This document shows positions 26,901 through 36,588 of a stretch of 64,000 nucleotides of DNA, one piece after another. The position numbers and the translations under genes were made by a program. Position 1 is the first letter of the stretch, and each line of letters opens with the position of its first letter. The stretch lies in assembly GCA_025642065.1 (NCBI GenBank), contig JAODUP010000436.1, positions 575,001 through 639,000 on the forward strand, read 5' to 3'. Source of the DNA: Paralvinella palmiformis. Its lineage: Eukaryota > Annelida > Polychaeta > Terebellida > Alvinellidae. Under the pieces are notes generated by a model. It did no database searches. It saw only the letters and a list, made by a program, of their open reading frames with translations, and had not been told where the DNA came from.

Positions 26901-27890
26901 AATGTCTCTAATCAACTACATATTGGCTGGCAACTTATTACGGAAGCCGGGATCCGTCTTTAGGTCGAACGGCGTCGGTCAGCCGCTGTTGGGCCGATCT
27001 TTCTCTCACTCGAGACGAAGAAGAAGGAGGATAAAAACACATCTGGGGCGAAAATTGAAGGCGACATGATCGTGGCTGCCTTCCTTCCGGTCCAGTTGCG
27101 TACGTCATCCACCGAATCGGAACACGTGCAGACAATCAGACATCGGCGCCTCGTGGGATACACACCGGCGAAGGAACATCTTCCGTTCGCTCCTTGGTAG
27201 AGAGAGAGAGAGAGAGAGAGAGCGACGAGCTACTATTTAAAATCCGGACGGAGTCCGACTATTCTCACAAAAGAAGACGGCTGTGTAATGGGGGATTTAT
27301 GGAGACCCAGACTAGTCGTTTATGAGCAAGTGATGAAATATTAACAGCTTGACGCGAATACATACACACGGACGGACGGCGGGACTATTTCTCGGACGAT
27401 CATGTCGGCCCGAGACTACTCACGAAGAGATGTAGTCAATTTTTGATACTAGAAGGCAACGATGAGCGATATTTAGGATGTAATAAAGTCGAGTGAATTT
27501 TAAATAATCAACTGCTGTTATACATTATTAGAAATGGAGATTTGCGAGTTCGGCGAGGACGGAACTAAGTCGAGAAGATGAGTGATTCGACGTCTGAGAT
27601 TCTTCGCTTGTTGACAAAACAAAGACAGTTACTGAGAATTAACGTTGACGCGATTAGAATCGTAGAAAATTCGGCCGATTTATTATCGATTAGATATGGC
27701 TGGAATTAAAAATGAAGAAAACAAGAGGGAGTCAGTAGTTGATGGTCAAGCGTGGACAGAATTGAGAAAAATAGAATTTTGTTGTTGTCATAGACTTGAA
27801 ATCGGTGAAAATTTCTTTAGCTTGATACAGAAATCACAAGTTTTTTTTACAATTGCTATACAGAGCCCGATTTTATTCTCTAACGATTCG
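22400..27890. other. Intergenic, CpG-rich, no recognised gene
   Basis: Several frames of 60-125 codons occur (for example 23579-23806 plus, 25415-25783 minus, 25887-26258 plus). They overlap each other on opposite strands and show no known domain. A GA array lies at 27200. Confidence 0.5.
23916..23986. repeat. (CT)n(AT)n microsatellite
   Basis: A CT array followed directly by an AT array, as at 104-158. Confidence 0.96.
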
Positions 27891-27898
27891 GTTGAGTG

Positions 27899-28300
27899 AC
27901 CTAAAACGATTCTTTGAGGTATCATTCTCATAACGATGACTTTTATTGGTCACCCTATTACTTATATCTAATAATAATAATAATAATAATAATAGTATTG
28001 TTGGATTATAGAGTATGTGGAACCTCATAATTACGAGGTAGGGGCGCCTGCGTGGTCTAATTGGTAGCGCGTTGGACCACGGATCACCACCACCCCAGTT
28101 CGAATCTCGGAGTGGGCATATCTGAAGGATGTTTCATCCTTGACTTCGCTTCATTACCGTTAGAGGTCGCTCGGCTCATTTAGCCTACCATGTGCACAAA
28201 TTTGGTCGTAAAACATCACTCATCATCATCATCTAAGGCGCTTTACATTTAAAACATATTCTGAGCTCATATATCTTGCAAGTAATATATAATTTTTATA
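27899..28300 (+). repeat. Duplicated segment, unit 1 (contains SINE-A)
   Basis: CCTAAAACGATTCTTT, ATAACGATGACTTTTATTGG, SINE-A, then GCGCTTTACATTTAAAACAT and CTTGCAAGTAATA occur in the same order at 29338-30590. Confidence 0.75.
28044..28233 (+). mobile_element. SINE-A copy
   Basis: Head GCGCCTGCGTGGTCTAATTG, B box GTTCGAATC, body and (CAT)n tail. It is embedded in a duplicated segment shared with 29338-30590. Confidence 0.88.
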
Positions 28301-28339
28301 ACTTTATGCTTACACGGATCATTTTCAACTGGCCACCAC

Positions 28340-28730
28340 GTGGCTAATTAATTATACAGCAGATTATGCACGCATGCTCAGTGTTGGCACGCAGTGAGTG
28401 ATGATGTTGCACGCATAACTCGGCAAAACTATATCAAACCACTCGCATATTGATGACGCCAGTAAACAACTCTGTTCGCAGATAGAACTGAATATTCATC
28501 AGGTTAGGTTGCCTTATATTGTACTCGATTCCTGCTGGTCGTGATCTGAATTTGTGCGTCCGCGCAATATTAAAATATCCACATATTGTAAGGTCATTAG
28601 GGTTTATAAATAACTGTCTTCGTGAACTTAAAATTACAAGAATTAGTCTTATCTACGATTGTAATAATTTTAATAAGGAACTGCATGTATATCTCAGAAT
28701 AGGGTAAAATATCGAAAGAATTGCTCAAAG
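28340..28730 (+). repeat. Dispersed unclassified repeat, copy 3
   Basis: It carries GTGATCTGAATTTGTGCGTC, TTAAAATATCCACATATTGT, CAAGAATTAGTCTTATCTAC and, at the left, ACGTGGCTAATTAATTATAC, which also occurs in copy 1. Confidence 0.68.
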
Positions 28731-29183
28731 TCGAAGCTGCTCCAGGAAGCAACATTAAGAGTTTTTTTTGTATTCTGGATCATTTGCCTATATTCCTGAT
28801 TTAAGGCCGAGCTGGAAGTTTCCCCCCCCCCCCGTGACATTCTGTGATGCTCAGTTACTGATTTGTTGACGAGATCACAGTCAGCTTGAGATTGTTATTT
28901 GTTTACTGTTGGTATTTACTAATTATAATATGCTTAGTTAATTACAGAACAAATGAATGCGGACCAAAGGCAGCTCAGCCACTAGGTATGTGCATTTGAG
29001 TGCGTGAGTTGATTGGTGAATTGTTATGCAATTAGACAAATGTGCGATTGTGTAATAAGACATTTCGGAGTGAAAATTCTTCTATTACTGCTATCGTCGG
29101 AGGTAATAGAATTATAACTAGATTAGATTATATGTACTAATATTTATGCTTTGTTTTTAATCGTAGCTGCATTATATCATATG

Positions 29184-29187
<4 letters not shown>

Positions 29188-29220
<33 letters not shown>

Positions 29221-29335
29221 TTTGTTTACTACACGTATTTGGGTAGTGGTCATTTGGTCACAATTCTGTAAGATTTATAAACATCACGAAAACCTGAGCC
29301 CACGCCTTTATTATATGTAACACACACACACACAC
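29188..29335 (+). repeat. Microsatellite-framed dispersed repeat, copy 2
   Basis: An AT array, then GGTCACAATTCTGTAAGATT, AAACATCACGAAAACCTGAG and ACGCCTTTATTATATG, then an AC array, as at 6396. Confidence 0.65.
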
Positions 29336-29472
29336 ACCTAAAATGATTCTTTAACGGTCAGTTTCCCTTTTCGTATCATTCTAATAACGATCACTTTTAT
29401 TGGCATTATTGGTCTTTTAATAATAATAATAATATTTTATATAGCACCTTATTCAACTTGAATTGTTCTAAT

Positions 29473-29576
29473 GTGCCTCCGTGGTCTAACTGGTAGCGCG
29501 TTGGACTACAGATCACTACCACCTGAGTTCAAATCTCGGCTTGGGCATATCTAAAATATTTTATATTTGGCTTCAC
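29473..29576 (+). mobile_element. SINE-A copy, left part, split by a LINE
   Basis: Head GTGCCTCCGTGGTCTAACTG and B box GTTCAAATC are intact. The element is cut after the GGCTTC segment by the LINE at 29577, and the rest resumes at about 30394. Confidence 0.85.
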
Positions 29577-30400
29577 CATATTGTGTTAAATCCCTAAAGA
29601 CACCAGCATTACAAATGGGTACATCTTCGATTACCCCTAATGGGTCAGTAACAAATCTAGGGGTTATTTTTGACCAATGTATTAACATCAGTATGCCGAG
29701 CTGCCTACTACCATCTTAAGAACATCCACTGTTTAAAAACATTCTTGACACAAGAATCACTTGTAACTGTAGTTCATGCCTTTGTTACATCTCGTATAGA
29801 CTATTGTAACTCCCTGTTATATGGCATATCTGATTATAACATTAATCGCCTTCAGCGAATTCAGAATAGTGCAGCTCGCATTGTAACAAATACTAGAAAA
29901 TATGATCATATTACCCCAATTCTTCAAAAACTACATTGGCTACCTGTTAGACAGCGTATCCATTTTAAGATTCTGTTAATAACTTATAAATCTATTAATG
30001 ATATGGCGCCAGAATACCTGTGTGAACTGGTTTCCATTGGAAAGTCATCCCGAAAACTCAGGTCATCCAGTCAGATACTATTGCAGGTGCCAGTGTCTCG
30101 GCTCAAGTCATATGGTGATTGTGCGTTTAGTGTTGCAGCCCCCAATTTGTGGAATAAGTTGCCGGCAAATATTAGAAATTCGTCGTCTCTTCTAAGTCTC
30201 TTCTTTTAAGTCTCTTCTAAAAACACACCTATTTAAGGTCGCTTTCACAGATAAATAATTATTATCTTTTAAATCATTACAGGGTTTTTACAGACATTAT
30301 TTGGGGTATTATTAAATTACATATTATTTGTACAGCGCCTTTGAATGGCTCCTGCTAGTAAGGGCGCTTTATTAAATATACATTATTATTATTATTATCT
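29577..30400 (+). mobile_element. 5'-truncated non-LTR retrotransposon (RT C-terminus and 3' tail)
   Basis: The 179-residue frame at 29670-30209 carries the well-known LINE C-terminal motifs SRIDYCNSLLYG, LHWLPVRQRIHFKILL and FSVAAPNLWNKLP. Upstream, TNLGVIFDQ is in another frame, so one frameshift is present. A short duplication of AAGTCTCTTC disrupts the end. The 3' tail ends in a GCGCTTTATTAAAT motif and ATT repeats. It is inserted in a SINE-A copy, whose two parts lie on either side. Confidence 0.9.
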
Positions 30401-30512
30401 AAAGGGTGTTTCATGTTTGGCTTCGCTTCATTACAGTTAGAGGTCGCTCGGCCCATTTAGCATACCATGTGCACAAAAGTGGCCGTAAAAATCAATTATC
30501 ATCATCATATAA
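30394..30512 (+). mobile_element. SINE-A copy, right part
   Basis: Resumes with ATCTAAAGGGTGTTTCATG and ends GTGGCCGTAAAAATC plus CATCATCAT. The overlap with the left part (ATCTAAA to GGCTTC) is the LINE's target duplication, now diverged. Confidence 0.85.
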
Positions 30513-31094
30513 TGCGCTTTACATTTAAAATATAATTAAAACATATTCTGAGCTCAAATATCTTGCAAGTAATACACCACACACACACAAGTGCCGATCA
30601 CTTATGGCTGTTATAATTCAGTCGTCTCAGGATAATACACCAACAAGTTGTCAGACATAATCTACTGATGAGTGTGACCTCTCTTAAACAATATTTTAGA
30701 CAAACTACTTTTACTTCTGATTTTTGCCGCTTCACTCATCTAGATTATGAAATACAGCGCGTCCTTCAACCGAATCTTTCTCATCGATCGGCAATAGAAT
30801 CAACCGTGCTGCCATCTTCTGGGTGAAAGAATAAACATGTGTATAATCGCTAGGTGGCAGCACTTATTAGCCCAATCATAAGAACAACGGTTTGGGATAG
30901 ATGGCTACTTATCTCACGTGTAGAATTATGAGTTGTACCCTGTTTGGTTTATTCTAGGACAAAAACAGAGGTTTCCGCTAACCATTATAACCACATTTCC
31001 GGATTTTTGAAATCGGTGAAGTCTTAGGGCTCCTGGCAATCCATGAAAAACTCTCGAGAACCAATCGGTTTTCTGGAATATATATAAGTTTATA

Positions 31095-31301
31095 TTCCAA
31101 GTAGGATTGTCATGGAAGAACTATTTCAGAATTAAAAAAATAAATGGTAATTTGATTTGTCGATTTAATTGTTTTGTAGGAAACTTCAATTGCAATTCCA
31201 AATTTGTCAATTTAATTCCAATCCCATATTTTTAAATAATAAATTCCAAAATGGGAATTGACCATCAATTCCAATTCCGGAATTGAATTGACCCCATGTC
31301 T
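31095..31301. mobile_element. Half copy of the GGAATTG foldback element
   Basis: This matches the reverse complement of 41444-41630, including TAGGATTGTCATGGAAGAA and the GACCCCATGTCTG end. The other half is absent. Confidence 0.65.
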
Positions 31302-31419
31302 GGATAGCACACGAAAGTGTGAGCACTTAATTATTTCCAGTGTGACTCCTTTTATTGAGTGATTGTTCGTACCTCCTCCCCCAACACTCACAGGAGAGCA
31401 TTACTGAAAAATGGAGCCG

Positions 31420-31622
31420 AAATACTCCGAGGGTGGTCACTGCCAGAGTTTATTACGTCTTCAGGCCGGTCTGTAAGGTCCCCCTTTAAAAAAATTAATT
31501 CAGTCGAGAAGGCATCGCCATTTAATGTGCTCAACCACCCACGATGTTGTGAGCCGAGAAATTAATCCCTGGAAAAGTTTCGACCTCTTGATGGGATCGA
31601 ACCTGTGATCGCTGGAGCTAAA
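31420..31622 (-). mobile_element. SINE-D copy
   Basis: Reverse copy sharing CCCACGATGTTGTGAGCCG, GAAATTAATCCCTGGAAA and the B box complement GGGATCGAACCTGTGA with 34245-34465. Confidence 0.78.
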
Positions 31623-31844
31623 AAAAACCAAAACAAACACAACAAACAGACGAAACGGTATTACCAAGTTTTGCTCAATCCTCATCATATAGTAACGTTT
31701 CAGCAACGAAGAGGGTCAGTGAGAAACGCAACAAATTAAAAAAGCCATTTAGAAAGAGTAAACAAGAGTAAACAAACAATTATGAAAGGAAACAAAACAT
31801 AAAACACAACCTACAATAATATCACGTTGTTCTTAAACGCTTGA

Positions 31845-32070
31845 TGCCGCCTATATAGCCTCATCGAGTGCAGGAGGTCGGATGTTCGAATCCCGGCTGT
31901 GGCACTATAGTAGGAGGAGTTTTCCATTCAACCAAGCAACTGGCAAGGTTTTCTCCACCGAATATGTTACCTATTGTAAATTCTAAATTCGTTTAGGATA
32001 AGTCCTCGTATTGAAGCTGTAAATTACAGACTAAATGCACCTCCCTCATTGGACGTTGCTAAGTCTCGTT
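31845..32070 (+). mobile_element. Possible further tRNA-derived SINE
   Basis: A GTTCGAATCCCGG B box follows a tRNA-like head starting near TGCCGCCTATATAGCC. There is only one copy in the window, so this is a guess from the promoter boxes. Confidence 0.35.
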
Positions 32071-32100
32071 AAATAACTCTCATTTCGGCCATTATATAAA

Positions 32101-32274
32101 TGTTACAGTTAATCTGTATAATCAGGTAATATGTATATTAACTGAAATATTCAGGTAATACGTTTATTGTTAACTGAGATTTAATACAGATTACCTGAAA
32201 TTTTATAATAATAATAAGTTTATTGCTAATTGAGATTTAATAGATTACCTAAAATTTTATACAGATTAACTGTA

Positions 32275-32277
<3 letters not shown>
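32101..32277. mobile_element. Palindromic MITE, copy 1
   Basis: The element begins TGTTACAGTTAATCTGTATA and ends with the inverse, ACAGATTAACTGTAACA. Internal ATTACCTGAAAT and its complement alternate, so the whole element can fold back on itself. An AC/AT microsatellite follows. Confidence 0.8.
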
Positions 32278-32306
<29 letters not shown>

Positions 32307-32307
32307 G

Positions 32308-32454
32308 TGTTACAGTTAATCTATATAATCAGGTAATATGTATATTACCTGAAATGTTTTGGTAATATTATTAAATTTCAGTTAGCAATAGACGTATTAC
32401 CTGAATATTTCAGGTAATATACATATTACCTGTTTATACAGATTAACTGTAACA
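32308..32454. mobile_element. Palindromic MITE, copy 2
   Basis: It has the same termini as copy 1 (TGTTACAGTTAATC and its inverse) with a shorter interior. It lies 30 bp from copy 1 across an AC/AT microsatellite. Confidence 0.8.
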
Positions 32455-32464
32455 TATATATATG

Positions 32465-32645
32465 TGTGTATGTGTGTTTGTGTGTGTGAGTGTGTACATG
32501 TGAGTCGGTGACATATAGGACATAATATAGCCGAGGGGCTACTCCGTAAGGAAACAAATCCCACAAACTCAGATGCGAGTTGGATTCGAACCCAGAATCT
32601 GAAGGTTTGCAGCGCAATATCCTAACCACTGTGCTATCGGAGCGC
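32465..32645 (-). mobile_element. SINE-B copy (tRNA head, GAGT tail)
   Basis: On the minus strand: head GGCGCTCCGATAGCACAGTG, B box GGGTTCGAATCC, the body with TTTGTGGGATTTG and GACCTAT-like sequence, then a TG/GAGT-type tail. Confidence 0.8.
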
Positions 32646-32908
32646 CAGACAATAACTAGAGATAAAAAGCTGAAGGAAAAGTTGTTATTCAGTGATTTTT
32701 TTGTGACGAGGATTCTGCCAGCAAACAGTTTACATTAGTCCAGGGACAGAAGAGAGATGGTTTGTTGGACTTCTTCAGTCAGGGACGTCTCAAATATACA
32801 AAAAGGGAATCAATGCGAGTAAAAACGATAGAATTGGATCATTCATATAAGGTAACAAATAACCAGTCTTGTGTGTAGCTAAGTATACACACACACAGGC
32901 TATATATA

Positions 32909-33519
32909 CAGTCAGAATACGTTAATCCAACAAGGTTTATCACATGATAATATGGCGGATAAACGAGAATGTCGGAATATCAAGTTCGTGACATACCGGT
33001 AATTTGTGTCACACATTTTTAAATCATAAAGATATACTTCCGTATTTAAACTAATATTCAATAACCGTGCACAAGATACGGAATGGCATTGAAGCCAATG
33101 ATAATTTTGATGTTTGTTAATTACAGACACTATAAAGAAATAATTGTGTCACTTAGTCCATCAGATTAACTCATAATCTGCTCATTGGAAAGATCATACA
33201 TTTGTGGTTATAATTAGCCATGAATGATTATGATTGGCTATTATATAGCTATAGGCAATGGAAGCATCATGTGTCGGTGTGTATGGTCAAGGACGATTGT
33301 AATTGGATACGATATAGCAATTATCGCGGGTGGGCAGGTTAATGGACTATTACTGACAACATGTCGGTGTGTCTTGCATGACTGAACTAGTGAAAATAAT
33401 TGTCAACATTGGTTGGACTAAAGAGTCATTTATATTGGAGCTAAATCCGTCACAGGCAATAATGTGTCGGATGGTGGATTTGTCGGATAAACGATGTCCG
33501 GATTAACGGCTTCCGACTG
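32909..33519. mobile_element. Tigger/pogo-like MITE with TA target duplication
   Basis: Terminal inverted repeats begin CAGTCAGAATACGTTAATCC at the left and, read inward from the right, CAGTCGGAAGCCGTTAATCC. Both continue into GTTTATC-like sequence for about 60 bp. A TA dinucleotide flanks each end (32907-32908 and 33520-33521). The CAGT start and the TA target are typical of Tigger/pogo elements. There is no transposase frame inside, so it is non-autonomous. Confidence 0.8.
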
Positions 33520-33883
33520 TATATCAACCAGGAGAATAACACTACGTTTCTGAAGTTTAGTAGGACGATCTCTGATCATATTTCGTAATTTTGATCTGTA
33601 AGTACACATTCTAATTCAAAGGGAAGTTGGTTTCTGTCTGGTCGTTTTAGTAAAAGGACATTGCTGTTCTTCGTAAAAAAAACAATCATACCGTAAACAT
33701 TTAGCATCTTCTTGTAGAAAGCATAAATCACGTCTGTCACCAGGATGGGTGGACATTGTAAAAAATTTAAATTAAATTAAATAAGTTTAATGACTAAAAC
33801 GAAATCTGGTTATCGCAATAACTTTTGGATCACTGCTGAACTTCATATCAGAGAATGATCGTGTTTGGCATTTCTAGTAGATG

Positions 33884-34068
33884 ATGATTAATGCTTTACG
33901 GCACCCTTTATGCACATGGTAGGCCAAATGGGCCGAGCGACCTCCAAAGGTAACGTAGCGAAGTCAAAGATGAAACGCCCTTCAGATATGCCCACGCCGA
34001 GATTCGAAATCAGGTGGTAGTGATCTGTGATCCAACGCGCTACCAGTTAGGCCACGAAGGCGCCCCGG
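33884..34068 (-). mobile_element. SINE-A copy
   Basis: A reverse-strand copy with head at 34068. Flanks GGCATTTCTAGTAG and CGGATTTCTAGCAG look like a diverged target duplication. Confidence 0.88.
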
Positions 34069-34244
34069 ATTTCTAGCAGACGTTGCTACGATTTTGGTAA
34101 TATAGTTATCAGTTTGCGAGTAGACTGCCATTACTGTTCTTGTTACAAAAATGCCTACGGCTTTTTATACATAATATTATTTTTGGTTATTTTTAGGTTT
34201 AGTCGGTATTCAAAATTAATTTGAGAGATTCTACAGCGTAATTG

Positions 34245-34465
34245 TGTGGGAGTAAATGCCGGAGTGTTTTACGTCCTTAATGGGTCTTTAACGTCCCCCT
34301 TTATTTTTAATAATTCAGTGGAGACGGCATCGTCATTTAACGTGGGCATCCACCCACGATGTTGTGAGCCGAGAAATTAATCCCTGGAAAGGTTCTGACC
34401 TCTCGATGGGATCGAACCTGTGACCCTTGGCACCAAGTGCCAAACCGCTAGACTACCGGAGCCCA
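34245..34465 (-). mobile_element. SINE-D copy
   Basis: On the minus strand: head GGGCTCCGGTAGTCTAGCGG, B box GGTTCGATCCC, body as in 31420-31622, ending at a TTTTACGTCC-like segment. Confidence 0.82.
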
Positions 34466-35334
34466 CTAGATATTGTACTCACACTGACAACATGTTTTGC
34501 GTACCGTTCTTATCTGAGAAATTCGTATTCAGTGGATCGATAGAACGATAGACCAGGTTAGTTGAATCGTTTTTTTTCTTTTAGATGATAATTATACTTT
34601 AATAGCCTCTTGTGAACGGTTTTATAGATCAAGAAGTGTACCAAAACAGGGCCACCGATGTCCAGAAATGAATCAACACAAAGATTTATACTTTGGGTCT
34701 CCCAGCTAAATATATTACAAGAAACACGCTGATTGTTTTCCACTCTACAGATTAATTAAAACAAAATGAATAAAGAACTCATTAATATTCATAACATGAT
34801 GTATCAATCGGGAATGTTTTCCTGGTGTTTACATACTAAATTATATTAACAGCCTTTTCAACAGCAGCCGATGTCCAACGCTATAGGTCGTCTATTTTGC
34901 AGTCCCTCGTCGCTTATAATACTCCATTTTCCCCAACTTGTTCAGGGGAGAAACCTAACCTGCTTCCAATGGCGTTGCAGTATTTTTACAGGCCACCACA
35001 GGTGAACTGCTGCCTACTTTTTGTAAGGGGTCGTCTACTCTTAACTAATATGTTTAACTAACTGTTGAAGCTGATATATCATGCAAACTGACATGTTATG
35101 AAAACTGTTGATCCGTCAAAAGAGGTTGTGAGGTTGAAGTCTTATGTAGTCTTTTGTATGTTATGAGAGATGAATAAAAGGAGGTGATCCTTTCTAACCC
35201 GATGAGTCGTAAAACACTACTCACTCATTCATTTTCTCACTCATCCACCCACCTACCAAGAAGAGTAAATCTAAATTCCTCAGTTCATATAAAGCTGGGC
35301 TGACCAGTGATCAAGTAACAGATAACTCTATAGA

Positions 35335-35518
35335 TGATTGATGTTTTATGGCCACTTTTGTGCACAAGGTAGGCTAAATGGGCCGAGCGACTTCCAAAGG
35401 TAATGAGACGAAGTGAAAGATGAAACAACCTTGAGATATGCCCACGCCAGGATTCGAACACGGGTTGTAGTGATCTGTGGTCCAGTACGCTACCGCTAGA
35501 CCACGGAGGCGCCCCCAG
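35335..35518 (-). mobile_element. SINE-A copy with 15-bp target duplication
   Basis: A reverse-strand full copy flanked by perfect AGATAACTCTATAGA at 35320-35334 and 35519-35533. Confidence 0.92.
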
Positions 35519-35990
35519 AGATAACTCTATAGACGAGGATTCCAAGATACGACATCTACTCAGTGATTTCCGTCTTTTGACACATTGTGACATTCCAAGT
35601 TTTATTTTGGTCATCCATTTCTGTGGAGGATCTATATGTTGACATGTTATTTCTGGTGATAAATACTGACCAGTTGTAAACCACCCATCAGATGTAATAC
35701 AGTGTAGTAAATAATAAGACACTCTCCTACATACATTGACCTATTATGGGTATAAGATGTTTTAATTATCATTTTTAAATGTTTTTTTTTTCAGTTGCTA
35801 AAGTAATAACTGTCTTAATGATTCATACAGCCCTATGATGTCTGTATTCACTCCCCTCCCCCCATCATACAGTTAGAACTAGAGATTCAGAATTTGTGAT
35901 TTCGAGATCAAAGTGATAGTGCAGTGATTAGTCCACTCTCTAGCAAACCTCCGTGATGTCAGTTTGAACTTAGTGAGCTGCCCTTAGGCG

Positions 35991-36041
<51 letters not shown>

Positions 36042-36260
36042 GCCCATACAAGATCAGTGCTCAGACTAGACAAAATCACTCACTCGTTCATATTTCATGA
36101 CTATCCGATTTTCATACATTTAAACTTCTATCTTCATAATCTCATTAAACGTATGCATATCATTGATAATTCTCTGCTATACAAGATGACTGGCTGTAAT
36201 GTGTTAAAAAATCAGAACAATGAATCAGTATTAGCATTGTTGGCTCACAGTAAATAGACA

Positions 36261-36266
36261 TTTATT
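36261..36266 (-). terminator. WDR12: Likely WDR12 poly(A) signal
   Basis: AATAAA on the minus strand lies about 170 bases beyond the WDR12 stop codon. It is the nearest canonical signal, so the 3'UTR is probably about 190 bases long. Confidence 0.6.
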
Positions 36267-36437
36267 CTGAAATGCTTGCTCCATACAAAATATCACCATA
36301 CAACTGATAAATCCCATAACACAGAAAATCATATATCCCACATAAAATACAAGACTGCCACACATTCTCTACATTAAAATGTGCGTTTATAATACCTCGG
36401 TATTTCTTTCTCAATAACAAAGCCCACAACATTTCAT

Positions 36438-36588
36438 TCAGTGCATTCCTTCAACAGATTTATCGGTGTACTTAAATATTTTCAGACTGTTATCAGCGCC
36501 GCCGCTGAGCATGTACTGTGGAACAGACCAGTCAACGGCCAATATCTTCTCTTCGTGTCCTTGCATGTCATAAAGCGGAGCCTTGGCG
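36438..36588 (-). CDS. WDR12: WDR12 exon 12 (WD repeat 7, stop)
   Basis: This exon encodes [36 protein letters not shown] and a short tail ending in MH before TGA. The acceptor is TTGTTTTCAG. The human tail is of similar length. Confidence 0.97.

Larger units (their letters stand above)
29338..30590 (+). repeat. Duplicated segment, unit 2 (contains SINE-A split by LINE)
   Basis: It has the same outer segments as 27899-28300: ATAACGATCACTTTTATTGG at the left, GCGCTTTACATTTAAAATAT and ATCTTGCAAGTAATAC at the right. The extra length is the LINE insertion. Confidence 0.75.

Noticed and set aside
28044..28110. Possible true tRNA genes at SINE heads
   Set aside because: A and B boxes are present, but each is continuous with a shared 190-bp body and tail, and no complete cloverleaf is evident.
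35285..35722. 145-codon minus-strand frame
   Set aside because: It reads through a SINE-A copy. Part of its sequence is the SINE body that gives similar peptides at other copies.
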